A DNA stretch of 64,000 nucleotides from positions 620,001-684,000 of the forward strand of contig JAESUZ010001739.1 of the NCBI GenBank assembly GCA_017311185.1, in the 5' to 3' direction. Of this stretch, positions 46,405-56,843 are shown piece after piece. The notes beneath the pieces were generated by a model. The model was given only the letters and a program-made list of their open reading frames with translations, was not told the origin of the DNA and ran no database searches. The translations under genes were made by a program, and so were the position numbers. Numbering within the stretch: position 1 is the first letter of the stretch; every line of letters starts with the position of its first letter. The stretch is from Proteles cristata cristata. Its lineage: Eukaryota; Chordata; Mammalia; Carnivora; Hyaenidae.

Positions 46405-47939
46405 AAAATACCTAGGAATAAACCTTAACAAAGATATAGGAGAGATATCTGTATGCTGAAAACTATAGAAAACTTATGAAGGAAATCGAAGAAGACACAA
46501 AGAAATGGAAAAACATTCCATGCTCATGGATTGGAGTAATAAATATAGTTAAAAGGTCATTACTACCCAAAGCAATCTACACATTCAATGCAATCCCAAT
46601 CAAAATTGCACCAGCATTCTTCTCAAACCTAGAACAAACTATCCTAAAATCTGTATGGAACCACAGAAGACCCCAAATAGCCAAAGGTAATGTTGAAGAA
46701 GAAAACCAAAATGGGAGGCGTCACCATCCCAGACTTTAGCCTCTACTACAAAGCTATAATCATCAAGACAATATAGTACTGGCACAAAAACAGACACATA
46801 AACCAATGGAATAGAATTGAGAACTCAGAATTGGACTCAAAAGTGTATGGCCAACCAATCTTGACAAAGCAGGAAAGACAATCCAATGGAAAAAATACAA
46901 CCTCTTTAACAGACGGTGCTGGGAGAACTGGACAACAACACTCAGAAGAATGAAACTAGATCATTTTCTCACACCATACACAAAAATAAACTCAAAATGG
47001 ATAAAGGACCTGAATGTGAGACAGGAAACTATTGAACTCCTAGAGGAGAAAGCAGGAAACAACCTCTTTGACCTCAACCTCAGCATTTTCTTACTTGACA
47101 CATTCCAAAGGCAAGAAATCAAGAGCAAACATGAACTATTGGGACTTCATCAAGATAAAAAGTTTCTGGTCGGCAAAGGAAGCAACAAAACTAACAAGCA
47201 ACTGATGGAATAGGAAAAGACAGTTGCAAATGACATATTAGATAAAGGGCTAGTATCCAAAATCTATAAGGAACTCACCAAACTCCACACCCAAAAAACA
47301 AACAATCCAGTGAATAAATGGGCAGAAGATATGAACAAACACTTCTCCAAAGAGGACATGCAGATGGCCAACAGACACATGAAACCATGCTCAGCATCGC
47401 TCCTCATCAGGGAAATACAAATCAAAACCACACTGAGATACCACCTCACGACAGTCAGAGTGGCTAAAATGAGCAAATCAGAGAACTCTAGCTGCTGGTG
47501 AGGATGCGGAGAAACAGGCACCCTCCTACACTGTTGGTGGGAATGTAAACTGGTGCAGCCCCTCTGGAAAACACTGTGGAGGTTCCTCAAAAAACTAACA
47601 ATAAAACTCCCCTATGACCCAGCAATAGCACTGCTAGGAATTTACCCAAGGGATACAGGAGTGCTGATGCATAGGGGCACATGTACCCCAATGTTCATAG
47701 CAGCACTTTCAACAATAGCCAAAACGTGGAAAGAGCCTAAATGTCCATCAACGGACGAATGGATCAAGATGTGGTTTATCTATACGATGGAATACTCCAG
47801 GACAATGAGAAACAATGAAATGTGGCCATGTGTAGCAACATGGATGGACCTTGAGGTTGTTATGCTGAGCGAAATAAGTCAGGCAGAGAAGGACGAATAT
47901 CATATGTTTGCACGTATAGGAGGATTAGGAGCAACTTAA
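44063..47939 (+). pseudogene. L1-E ORF2 (endonuclease and reverse transcriptase), near full length but frameshifted
   Basis: Begins MNPTRDTMTLNPYFSIITLN. The endonuclease has AGDFNTPPTAMDRSTRQKVN and later SDHNAMKLEI, the Asp/His catalytic context. The 250-residue open segment at 45533-46285 is the reverse-transcriptase palm: [47 protein letters not shown], then the intact catalytic FADD at about 46178-46189. The C-terminal cysteine region and the end ARIGGLGAT follow at 47553-47939. The full length is close to the ~1275 codons normal for L1. Breaks: stops at the start, several frameshifts and a (CA)n run at 46361-46400. Confidence 0.92.
46361..46400. repeat. (AC)n microsatellite inside L1-E ORF2
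   Basis: CACAATTACACACAC...CCCTTAAAATACC. Sister L1 copies read ATTGCATTAAAAACCATAAA (L1-D) or ATTGCACCAAGAACCATAAA (L1-G) here, so the repeat grew from a short ACC/CA seed in coding sequence. Confidence 0.95.
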
Positions 47940-48041
47940 TGGAGGACCGTGGGGGAGTAGAAGGAGGGAAAATAGTTGGGGAGAGGGAGGGAGGCAAACC
48001 GTTAGAGATTCTTGAATGCTGAGAACAAACTGAGGATTAAT

Positions 48042-48064
48042 GGGGGTGGGGGGAGGGTAAAGGG
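48042..48064 (+). promoter_or_regulatory. G-rich tract with quadruplex potential in the L1-E 3'UTR
   Basis: GGGGGTGGGGGGAGGG followed by TAAAGGGG gives four G-runs separated by loops of 1, 1 and 4 bases. G-rich 3'UTR tracts are a known feature of mammalian L1. Function here is inferred only. Confidence 0.6.
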
Positions 48065-48169
48065 GTGATGGGCATGGAGGAGGGTAATTGTGGGGATGAG
48101 CACTGGGTTATGTTATATGGAAACCAACTTGACAATAAATGATTAAAGAAAAAAAATGTATCACTGATG

Positions 48170-50514
48170 AAAAGGTCTCTTCCCTCTATGTCCTGAGTAA
48201 ATGGGGCAGTGTGATGAACAGAATACTGCTAGGGGATGGGCTGTCCAGTGATGATGCCATGCTGTCCTCCCTGTGCTTTAGTATGTGTACCTGTCAGAGC
48301 CCCCAGACACAGACTGCACCTAAATCCGGACCAGGTAAAGGAGGTTTCATGAAAGGTTGGTTACCAACATGTGCCCAGGGTGTACAGAGGTGTACGGCTA
48401 CACATGCAGTTCCAGCCCAGCTGTTCTCAGCCCTGGACCCAAGGTGCATGGTCAAGGAATTGGGGGGATCAGGGAGCAGTGTCCAGAACTTTGAATCAGA
48501 AAGTTGTGAACAGGGTGCCTCCTTGGGAGGCCAGGACTCAGGCGATAAGGTAGCCTCATACGGAGGAAGTGGGGAATCCCAAAACCCACCCTGGCCTTCC
48601 CTCTCTCCGACGTCCTATGGGGGCCCCCAGAGACCCTGACCAGGCAGTCTTTTCAGGTCTGAGAGTCAGTTGGGAGCAAGGCTCAAGGGTCTAAGAGAGG
48701 GTAACAAAAATGGAACAGCTCACCAAAGGGGAGGTGGGGGTTAATTGGACTTCTTGTGCAAACTTCTCCCGTTGTTATATTCATGATGCTAATAAGCATC
48801 TCCTCCAGGACTAGGGGTAGATCAGTTGAACCTCCCTCTGAGGCCCAGGTTAAAAATGCCTGGCATCCTGGGCGCACCTCTCTGTGCTAGGATTGTTCCC
48901 GGCTACTTGTAACAGTAAGGCAAGCACAGTGGCAGAACTCCAGGGTTGATTCTCACCTGTAACAGAAAGTCTAGAGGGGGAAGCCCAGAGCATGGCCAGC
49001 AGGGACTTAGGCTCCCACTGTGTTTATGCATTGCACAAAGAGTAGGGGCCACCACCCAGCCAGGATGTTCGGGGTGGGTACAGTCCCAGTAGCTCTTCTG
49101 GAGGCCCTCTTAGTGACTTCATATCACCAGAGTGAGTCACACAGCCATCCTAACTGCAAGGCAATCTGAGAAGCTGAGTCTTTTAACTGAGATTACCCTC
49201 AATCAGCTCAGGATTTTGTTAGGGAGGCAGAAGGCGAGAGTGGGTATGGACTAATGGTAACATCTGCTGTGTGCACTGAAATTCTCCTACCCCAAGCTGG
49301 TTATTCATCAGAAATCTTCCCTTTCAATTTATAAAACATGATCTGGAAATAGCCTACATCAAACACAAAGTCATCATCCTCAAAGCATTTTCCTCTAGTA
49401 AACAGGATAGTTGTCCATACAAAATGCAGTTGGACAATTTTTCAAACTTGCTGATGTGTACAAGTCACCCTTCATTTTTCAGTTGGTTGACAAAACACAC
49501 CTAAATAAAGAAAAACTGCTTGAGGAGCTATAATGTTTTGTTCTTTAATTTTTAAACAATGTTTAGGAGATTTAAAGCCTATTTGTTTAAAACATATGTA
49601 ACAGTTTCTAACAGCCATTTTTTAATGATAATTTTTAAAAACTTATTTGGTTCCCAAGCAATAAAATAGCCGAGCACAACTTCATCTTCAGGAGTCAAGC
49701 AATGGTGGAATGAACACAGAGAAAGCTTGGAGGTCTGAGCTCCCATTAGATTTCCCGAGAATGAGACACTGATGAGCAAACTATATCCTCTGAATCATAA
49801 TTCAGCGTCTCTCGGTCTCAGTCCTCTACAAAGATTTTTGTTGGCAGTATTCGGATTAGCTCCTTGGGAAGGAATGTTGGTGTGTCTGTTCTCATTCTGC
49901 AGACAGGGAAATTCCAGAAGCTTCTGCTGACAGGGAGTGGGGAGGTGCTGAAACACCTGGCCATGGAGCAAAGGTTTTTCAAATGAGGGAGTTTGGCTTG
50001 GCAGGCACACCTTCCATTCCTGTGCCTGCACCCAGGGGTGACATGCCTGGACTCACGGCAGCCTGGCATTTGAAAGGGAAAGAAAAAGGCCAAGTGGCCC
50101 TTCCCAGCTTGAAGGTTGCAACCACAGCTGCTGGTGAGTTTTAGCTGGGCAGGGCTGAGAGATGGCTTCTGGCGCACACTCACCAAGAGGGACCCGCTAG
50201 GACAACTGCGCCATGTTTATTTTGCTTCTTGGCCAAGACCATCACCTTGGATGGAATCAACCTTGACTTTCTGATGTTTTTATTATGTGTAGCTTTATCA
50301 CATGATCCTAAGTAAAGGGGATTTTTAAATACAACATCACTACCACTAAAAAACAAAAAACAAAACAAAACAAAGATCTCCTTTCCTCTCATTCTCTTCT
50401 ACAATACTCTTTCTACTATTTTGCTTTTATCAGACTCTTCAGAGTAGAAACATACTCAAAATCTCAAGAGTCTCGTTTTTCTCATGAAAGATGTTCTAAT
50501 TCAAATCAGGTTAT
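48170..50514. other. unique-looking intergenic DNA
   Basis: About 2.3 kb without L1 or SINE copies, of moderate GC content in the first half. Open frames of up to 166 residues occur (e.g. 48139-48639, +) but start inside the L1-E tail and show no recognisable domain or splice structure. I see no exon I can name. Confidence 0.5.
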
Positions 50515-50672
50515 ATAATAAATGCCTATTCTGTGCCTCACAGAATTATATTGCTAGCATACATTTTTTATGTTTTCCAAAGTGCCTTTCTATCTGTTAT
50601 TTTCTTCAACATTCACAGCAAGCAAGGTCAGGGATCACGATCCCTAACTGACAGGTAAAGAAAGTAAGGTCC
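50515..50672 (-). repeat. left half of a MIR element split by an 11-kb insertion
   Basis: TTATTTTCTTCAACATTCAC, then CGATCCCTAACTGACAGGTA and AAGAAAGTAAGGTCC, follow the inverse MIR core (TTTACAGATGAGGAAACTGAGG). The match stops at 50672, where L1-F begins, and the expected continuation is found at 61591. Confidence 0.6.
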
Positions 50673-52307
50673 TGACTTTGGAACAAGATGGTGGACCAGT
50701 ATGGAGAACCTCAGCTTGTCTTACCTCTGAAATGCAGCTAGATCAGCACCAAGCCATTTTGCACACCTAGGGAATTGATCTAAATATTAACACAACAATC
50801 TTTATAACTTGAGCCACAAAACTCGGTAGGTATGTGGTGCAGAGAAGTAAACTGTGGGAGAGAGAGGCGACAGAGGGTAGTGAACTGTTATGGCAGAGAA
50901 AGGACAAAGAAAGGGGGACAGAAGTGTATTAGAAGAGTACAGGAAAAACAGTTTCCCAAAAGTAGTTGGAGAGAAAAAGGGAAAAACAGTGAAAACACTC
51001 GCAGTGGACTGAACAAGAAATCTGTTCACCAAAACCACTGACAGAGAGAAAGAAAGGGTCTCAGTATAACCAGGAGTCTATAAACAGTTGAGAGCAGAGT
51101 CAGAAAGTCTGGAGCTCAGTGCTTAGTAGTACTCTGGTGAGGAAATAGGGCAAATCCTGAGGAACAGGCAGCGAGGTCTGAAGGGTCCATGAGCCACACT
51201 GGGAAAAGCAGTCCCGCTGCTTGGAGTGCATTTGGTAGAGGCAATATGGCCTCCCAACAGGCAAAGGTCTCACTGGACCCCAGAGAGCAGCCACGTTCAC
51301 TGGTATTGGGACAAAGATTCCAGAATACTGTGAAACCTGGTGCCAGCTGTGTGTTGTGATTTGCCAGTCTCTGAATCTCTGCCACTGTGCAATAACACAA
51401 ACATTTTCAGGGGGAAGCCAGCACTCAGCCATTGCTCAGTGAGATGTTCGCTAAGAGAATTGGTGTGGGTCCAAACTACAGGGGTCTCTGAAGTGTGGAC
51501 TTTTGAAACACAACTGCATCTGAGATAAAACTCTGGAAGGAGGTGCTGCCTGGCACCTGACAGGTTAGAAGTGGGGAGTGGACAGAGGCCTGAGACAAAG
51601 GAGAGGTGTTTGATTGCAGGTCTGTGAGAGTACAAAGTTCCTGTGCCAGAGACTAGGAAGCTGAGTGAAGCCATTTCCACCTCTCCCACGCATGTACATG
51701 CAAGCCACACTGAGCCAGTAAGCTAAGCAGTGCCAGCTAGTGGAGAACGGAGCCATTATACCAAGCCCCGCCTACTGAGCCCTCCAAGTATATCTCCTAG
51801 AAGACCAACAAAAGTCCCTCCACCTGCTTAATATAGGGACTATAGAAGGCTTCATAGTTTTAGTTGTAGGGGAAACTGGGTGTAACTACATTCAGGTTTC
51901 ATTCTATTTGCTGGTTCACTTATTAGTTCGGGTTTTGTTTTGTTTTTCTTTTGCTTCTGTTCTTGTTTACATTTTGTTTTCTCTTATTTCCTTTTATTTT
52001 CATTGGATTCATGAAGAGAAAATTTTATTTTACTTTTTTAAATATTTAGTATTTTGATTTCTTTTTAAATTATTTTTTATTTAAAAACTTTTATTCTATT
52101 TCATTTTCTGTACTTTATTTTATTCTATTTTATTAAATGATTTTTAAAAATTTTTCTTACCATTTTTTTCTTTTCTCTTCTTTCCCTTTTTTGGTCTATC
52201 CTATCATGCTTCTTTAAACAAACAGACCAAAACACACCTGGGATCGAGCTTCCTTTATTTGATTTTTTGTTGTCTTTAATTTTTAAATTTTAATTTGTTT
52301 TTATTAA

Positions 52308-52506
52308 ATTTTTTTAACGTTTATTTATTTTTGAGAGACAGAGTGCAAATGGTGGAGAGAGAGACACACACACAGCAGAATCCAAAGCAGGCTTCAGGCT
52401 CTGAGCTGTCAGCACAGAGCCTGATGTGGGGCTCAAACCCACAAACTGTGAGATCATGACACGAGTCAAGGTTGGTTGCTTAGCTGACTGAATCACCCAG
52501 ACTCCT
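52308..52506 (-). mobile_element. CAN SINE, antisense, in L1-F
   Basis: TTTTTTTAACGTTTATTTAT tail at the left, CAGGCTCTGAGCTGTCAGCA body, GTGAGATCATGACACGAGTC and CACCCAGACTCCTC head at the right. Confidence 0.88.
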
Positions 52507-53438
52507 CTTTTAATTTTAATTTTTTATTTTATTAAAATTTTTCTTCCTCCAAAATGATAAAATGAAGGAATTCACCCTGAAAGAAAGAACAGGAAATGAC
52601 AGTCAGGGGCTTAATCAACACCGATACAGCAAGATGTCTGAGCCAGAATTTAGAATCATGATAGTAATACTAGCTGAGTTTGAAAAAAAAGCACAGAATC
52701 TCTTTCTGTGGAGATAAAAGAAGTAAAACCTAGTCAGGAGGAAATTCTGTAACCGAGATGCATTATTGAATGAATGCTACAGTGGCAAGGATGGATGAAG
52801 CAGAACAGTAAATCAGTGATATAGAAGACAAAATTATGGAGAATAAATAACCAGAAAAATAAGAAGGAAAACAAAGGGAAAAGAGCACAATACAAGACTT
52901 AGAAAACTCAGCGACTTATTAAAAAGTAGTAACACCCAAATAATAGGAGTCCCAAAAGATGAAGAGAGAAAAAAAGGGACAGGTTTATGTGAGCAAATTA
53001 TAGAAAACTTTCCTAATCTGGGGAAAGACACAGCCATCAAAATCCAAGAAGCACAGAGAATTCCCATTAGATTAAAAAAAAAAAAACCTGACCATCACCA
53101 AGGCATATCATAGTCAAATTCACAAAATACACAGAGAAGGAAAGAATTATGAAAGCACAAGGGAAAATGTCCTAACCTATAAGGGAAGACATATCAGGTT
53201 TGCATCAGACTTATCCAGAGAAACTTGGTAGGCCAGAAAGGAGTGGCAGGATATATTCAATGTGCTGAATCATGATATATACACCAAGAATTCTTTATCC
53301 AGCAAGGCTGTCATTCAAAATAGAAGGAGAAATAAAGAATTTCCCAGACAAACAAAAAATAAAGGAGTTCATGACCACTAAAACAATTTTAACGGGTCTC
53401 ATTGAGTGGAGAAAAGATGAAACAAACCAAAAATACCT

Positions 53439-53637
53439 GGGCACCTGGGTGGCTCAGTCAGTGTCCGACTTCAACTCAGGTCATGATCTCACAGTTTGTG
53501 GGTTTGAGCTCCACATTGGGCTCTGCACTGACAGCTCAGAGCTTGGAGCCTGCTTCGCATTCTGTGGCTCTCTTTCTGTCCCTCCCCTGTTTGTATGCTC
53601 TTTCTCAAAAATAAATAAATAAACATTTTTTTTTAAA
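53439..53637 (+). mobile_element. CAN SINE, sense, in L1-F
   Basis: GGGCACCTGGGTGGCTCAGT head with a short deletion after it (CAGTGTCCGAC), GGGTTTGAGCTCC, TCAAAAATAAATAAATAAAC tail. Older subfamily form of the body (CTGACAGCTCAGAGC). Confidence 0.88.
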
Positions 53638-55586
53638 AGGTCAAAAGCAACAAAGACTAGAAAGGACCAGAGAACAGCACCAACTCTATAGGCAACACAT
53701 TGACACTACATTAATATATTTCGGTGCTCACTCTTAACGTTAATGGACTAAAAGTTCCAATCAAAAGACATAGGGTATCAGAATGGGTAAGAAAACAGAC
53801 CTGTCGTCTATATACTGCTTACAAGAGACCATTTTAGACCTAAAAAGACCTGCAGATGGAAAGTAAGGATGGAGAGGAGGAGGGGACAACGTGGTGGAGA
53901 AGTAGGGGAATCCAAAGTTCTCTCATCTCACAAACAAAGTAGTATTGAAGCTAAAGGACTTTGAACTCCAAAAGTCCAGAAAGAAAAGAGACAATTGTTT
54001 CCAGGGATCCACCAGGACAACCTGATGAGCCATAAGTTCATGACTGTGAGCTGGGAGAGATAAGACAAATGGAGGGAAGGGATCCCCTTCTTCAGAGAGA
54101 CAAAGGGAAGAAAAAGAGTGGCTGGGGAAGCATAGGACTGTATCTGGACAAGAAAAAAAATCATGGACCAGGATGGAGAAAGAGCCAATCTCTAAGTGAG
54201 AGGTTTTCTCCAGACTGGGGCCAGCTGCCCAGATTGGGCACCTGGGGAGGAAGGAAGCCAGTCCTGGACTCAGTGGCTAGGTCAGGGGTGCAGTCCACAG
54301 TAGGAGAAAGCAAACCCCTCCCTGGAGTGCTGTGGGACTGACAAAGCCTGCCTGTACCCACCAGCTGGGGACCACATATCGGGCAGAGCGGTGCTCCTCC
54401 TGTACCAGGGCACAATGGAGTAGGAGTTGGAATCCCAGCCAAGCGCCAGGGCATGGGAATTGACAGAGTGGGACAAACTACCTCATTTGTGCCTGCAGCA
54501 CAGTGAGGATGGTTCTAGCCGAGTGGGTTGGGACACCCAGTCCATGGAGGAGAGACTGGGGTGTCACCATTTTTCTCCCCATCAACAATAAGGAGGAACT
54601 TCAGTGACCTGACAGTGGATCCCACAGGGGAGAAATTGTGAATCTACTGGAGCGGGATTGATGCTGATGAATCAGATGGCCCCTCCTACAGATCAGTGCA
54701 TGATTTAATTCTCAGATAGTTCTTATTATATAGATATATTCTTCCTTCCTTTTCTCTTTATCGCTTCCCTACTCTAGCCTGGTTACTCTGGTTCTTGGTT
54801 TGTTCAAGCAGACATATTTAATCCATTCTCTTGATAGTTTTTCCACACTTCCTTCTTTATTCTTCTTTCTCTCTCTCTCTGGATTAAGAAGTATAGTTCC
54901 TTTGGATAACTTTATTTTCTTTTTCATTTTCTCTGCCTCCTTCTTCATTTTCCTTTCTCTCTCTCTGGATTAAGCTGCATTGTTTCTCTGGTCAAGTTTT
55001 ATCATTTCTTTTTTTCCACCTCTGTCATTTCTCTCTCTGCATGGAATAAGGCCTCTTACATCAGCACCACCTACACCCCATTGTTTCCTTGTAGCTGGTG
55101 TTTCTGGGTTTTTGTTTTTGGGTTTTTTGTTTCTTTGTGTGTTTGAGTGTTTTTGTTTTCTGTTTGTTCTTTGTTTTCCTTTCCAGGGCTGTTTCAACAA
55201 ACAAATCAAACCACACCTAGTGGAGGGTTCGGAACATCGCTACAAGTAGGGAGATAACATAACCAAAGTCACAACAACAGAGAGCAAATAGCACTCTCCA
55301 AAAAACATCTCCTGAAGGGCCAGGCCTTGGACAGTGTATGACCCCACGTTAATATAGTAGTGCTCTCAGGTGCAGGATATGTAACAAGCTTCTAAAACAT
55401 ACAAAGGACAGAAAAGTAGCCAAAATTATGAAATGGAAGAATTCTCCTCAAAAGATATACCAGGAAGAAATGACAGCTAAAGAATTACTCAAAAGAGATA
55501 TAAACAATACAACTGAACAAGAATTTAGAATAATAGTCATAAGATAAATCACTGGACTTGAAAAAAGCATAGAAGACAACAGAGAA

Positions 55587-55804
55587 ATGGGGAGCATGGG
55601 CGGCTCAGTCAGTTAAGTGTCTGACGTCAGCTCAGATCATGATCTCACTTCTTGTAGGTTCAAACCCTGCATTGGGTTCTGTGCTGACAGTTCAGAGCCT
55701 GGAGCCTGCTTTGGATTCTGTGTCTCTTTCTCTCTCTGCCCTCCCCTGCTCATTCTCTATTCTTCAAAAATCAATAGATGTTACAAATATTTTTTTTAAA
55801 AAAG
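55587..55804 (+). mobile_element. CAN SINE, sense, in L1-G ORF1
   Basis: ATGGGGAGCATGGGCGGCTC head and CAATAGATGTTACAAATATT tail. Flanking AGAAGACAACAGAGAA (55571-55586) and AGAAGACAGCAGAGAA (55805-55820), one difference in 16. Confidence 0.9.
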
Positions 55805-56258
55805 AGAAGACAGCAGAGAATCTATTGCTGCAGAGATCAAGGAACTAAAAAATAGTCATGATGAATTTAAAAATTCTATAAATGGGTGCAAAATAAACTA
55901 GAGGTGGTGACAGCCAGAATTGAAGAAACAGAGAGGAGATATGGGAAATAAAAGATAAAATTATGGAAAAAGATGAAGTTGACAAAAAGGGAGATAAAAA
56001 AAATTCTGGATCACAAGGGAAGAATTAGAAAACTAAGTAACTCAATGAAACAGAACAATATCCATATCATAAGAGTTCCAGAAGAATAAGAGAGAGAGAA
56101 AGGGGCTGACGGTGTGCTTGAACAAATCATAGCTGAGAACTTCCCCAATGTGGGGAAGGAAACAGTCACTGAAATGCTGGAGGCACAGAGAACTCCCTTC
56201 AGATGTAACTTGAATCAATCTTCTACATGACATATCATAGTGAAAATGGCAAAATACA

Positions 56259-56420
56259 GGGGCACCTGGGTGGCTTAGTCAGTTAAGCGTCCGACTTTCG
56301 CTTAGGTCATGATCTCGCGGTTCGGGTTCGAGCCCCGCGTCGGGCTCTGTGCTGACTGCCAGCTCAGAGCCTGGAGCCTGTTTCAGTCTGTGACTCCCTC
56401 TCTCTCTGACCTACCCCTGC

Positions 56421-56457
<37 letters not shown>

Positions 56458-56490
56458 GAAATAAATTTTAAAAAATTAAAAAAAAAAAAA
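56259..56490 (+). mobile_element. CAN SINE, youngest type, sense, perfect 17-base target-site duplication
   Basis: GGGGCACCTGGGTGGCTTAG head with an intact A box, GGGTTCGAGCCCCGC B box, CTGCCAGCTCAGAGCCTGGA body, long (CT)n, CTAGAAATAAATTTTAAAA tail and poly(A). The 17-base repeat GAAAATGGCAAAATACA at 56242-56258 and 56491-56507 is perfect, indicating a recent insertion. Confidence 0.94.
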
Positions 56491-56843
56491 GAAAATGGCA
56501 AAATACAAAGATAAAGAGACAATTTTGAAAGCAGCCAGGAATAAACGGGCCTTAACCTACAAGAGTGGACACATAAGGGTAGTAGCAGACTTATTTACTG
56601 AAACTTGGTACGCCAGAAAGGAGTGGCAGGAAATTTTCAATGTGATGGGTAGGAAAAATATACAGCCAGGAATCCTTTATCCAGCAAGCCACTCGTTCAG
56701 AATAGAAGGAGAGATAAAGGTTTTCACAAACAAATAAAAACTGAAGGAATTCATCACCACTAAACCAGCCCTACAAGAGATCCTAAGGGAGGACTCTGTG
56801 AGTATTACAAAGACCACAAAGGACCAGAGACATCATTACATGC

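Larger units (their letters stand above)
41423..48155 (+). mobile_element. L1-E: near full-length sense LINE-1 (best preserved in the window)
   Basis: Flanked by AAGTATACTGAT (41411-41422) and a similar TGTATCACTGAT after the A-rich tail (48157-48168). The 5'UTR starts near GCAGACATGGCGG, a YY1-like ATGGCGG core as at many mammalian L1 promoters. It contains two ~85-base units repeated about 209 bases apart, then a T-rich tract. ORF1 is 42875-44016 (interrupted by a SINE), ORF2 44063-47939. The 3'UTR has a G-rich tract at 48042-48064 and ends AACTTGACAATAAATGATTA. The total, about 6.7 kb with one SINE, matches a full-length mammalian L1. Frameshifts and stops make it inactive. Confidence 0.92.
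50673..53878 (+). mobile_element. L1-F: older sense L1, 5'UTR to the start of ORF2, cut off by L1-G
   Basis: Begins TGACTTTGGAACAAGATGGT (YY1-like context). ORF1 region about 52555-53400 (phrases TGAGCCAGAATTTAGAATCA, GAAACTTGGTAGGCCAGAAA and the Lys-rich C-terminus KNFPDKQKIKEF). The ORF2 start is near 53700 (CACTCTTAACGTTAATGGAC). The endonuclease region ends abruptly at about 53878, where L1-G starts. Interrupted by SINEs at 52308-52506 and 53439-53637. The rest of ORF2 is not found beyond L1-G. Confidence 0.8.
55430..56790 (+). pseudogene. L1-G ORF1 with two SINE insertions
   Basis: Homology to L1 ORF1p: AATGGAAGAATTCTCCTC start region, coiled-coil portion to about 56240, then AKYKDKETILKAARNKRALT, VVADLFTETWYARKEWQEIF and IEGEIKVFTNK. 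SINEs at 55587-55804 and 56259-56490 interrupt it. Stops also occur in the remaining parts. Confidence 0.85.

Noticed and set aside
48139..48639. 166-codon open frame on the + strand downstream of L1-E
   Set aside because: It begins inside the L1-E A-tail, has no recognisable domain, and competes with overlapping frames. Composition looks like unique non-coding DNA.
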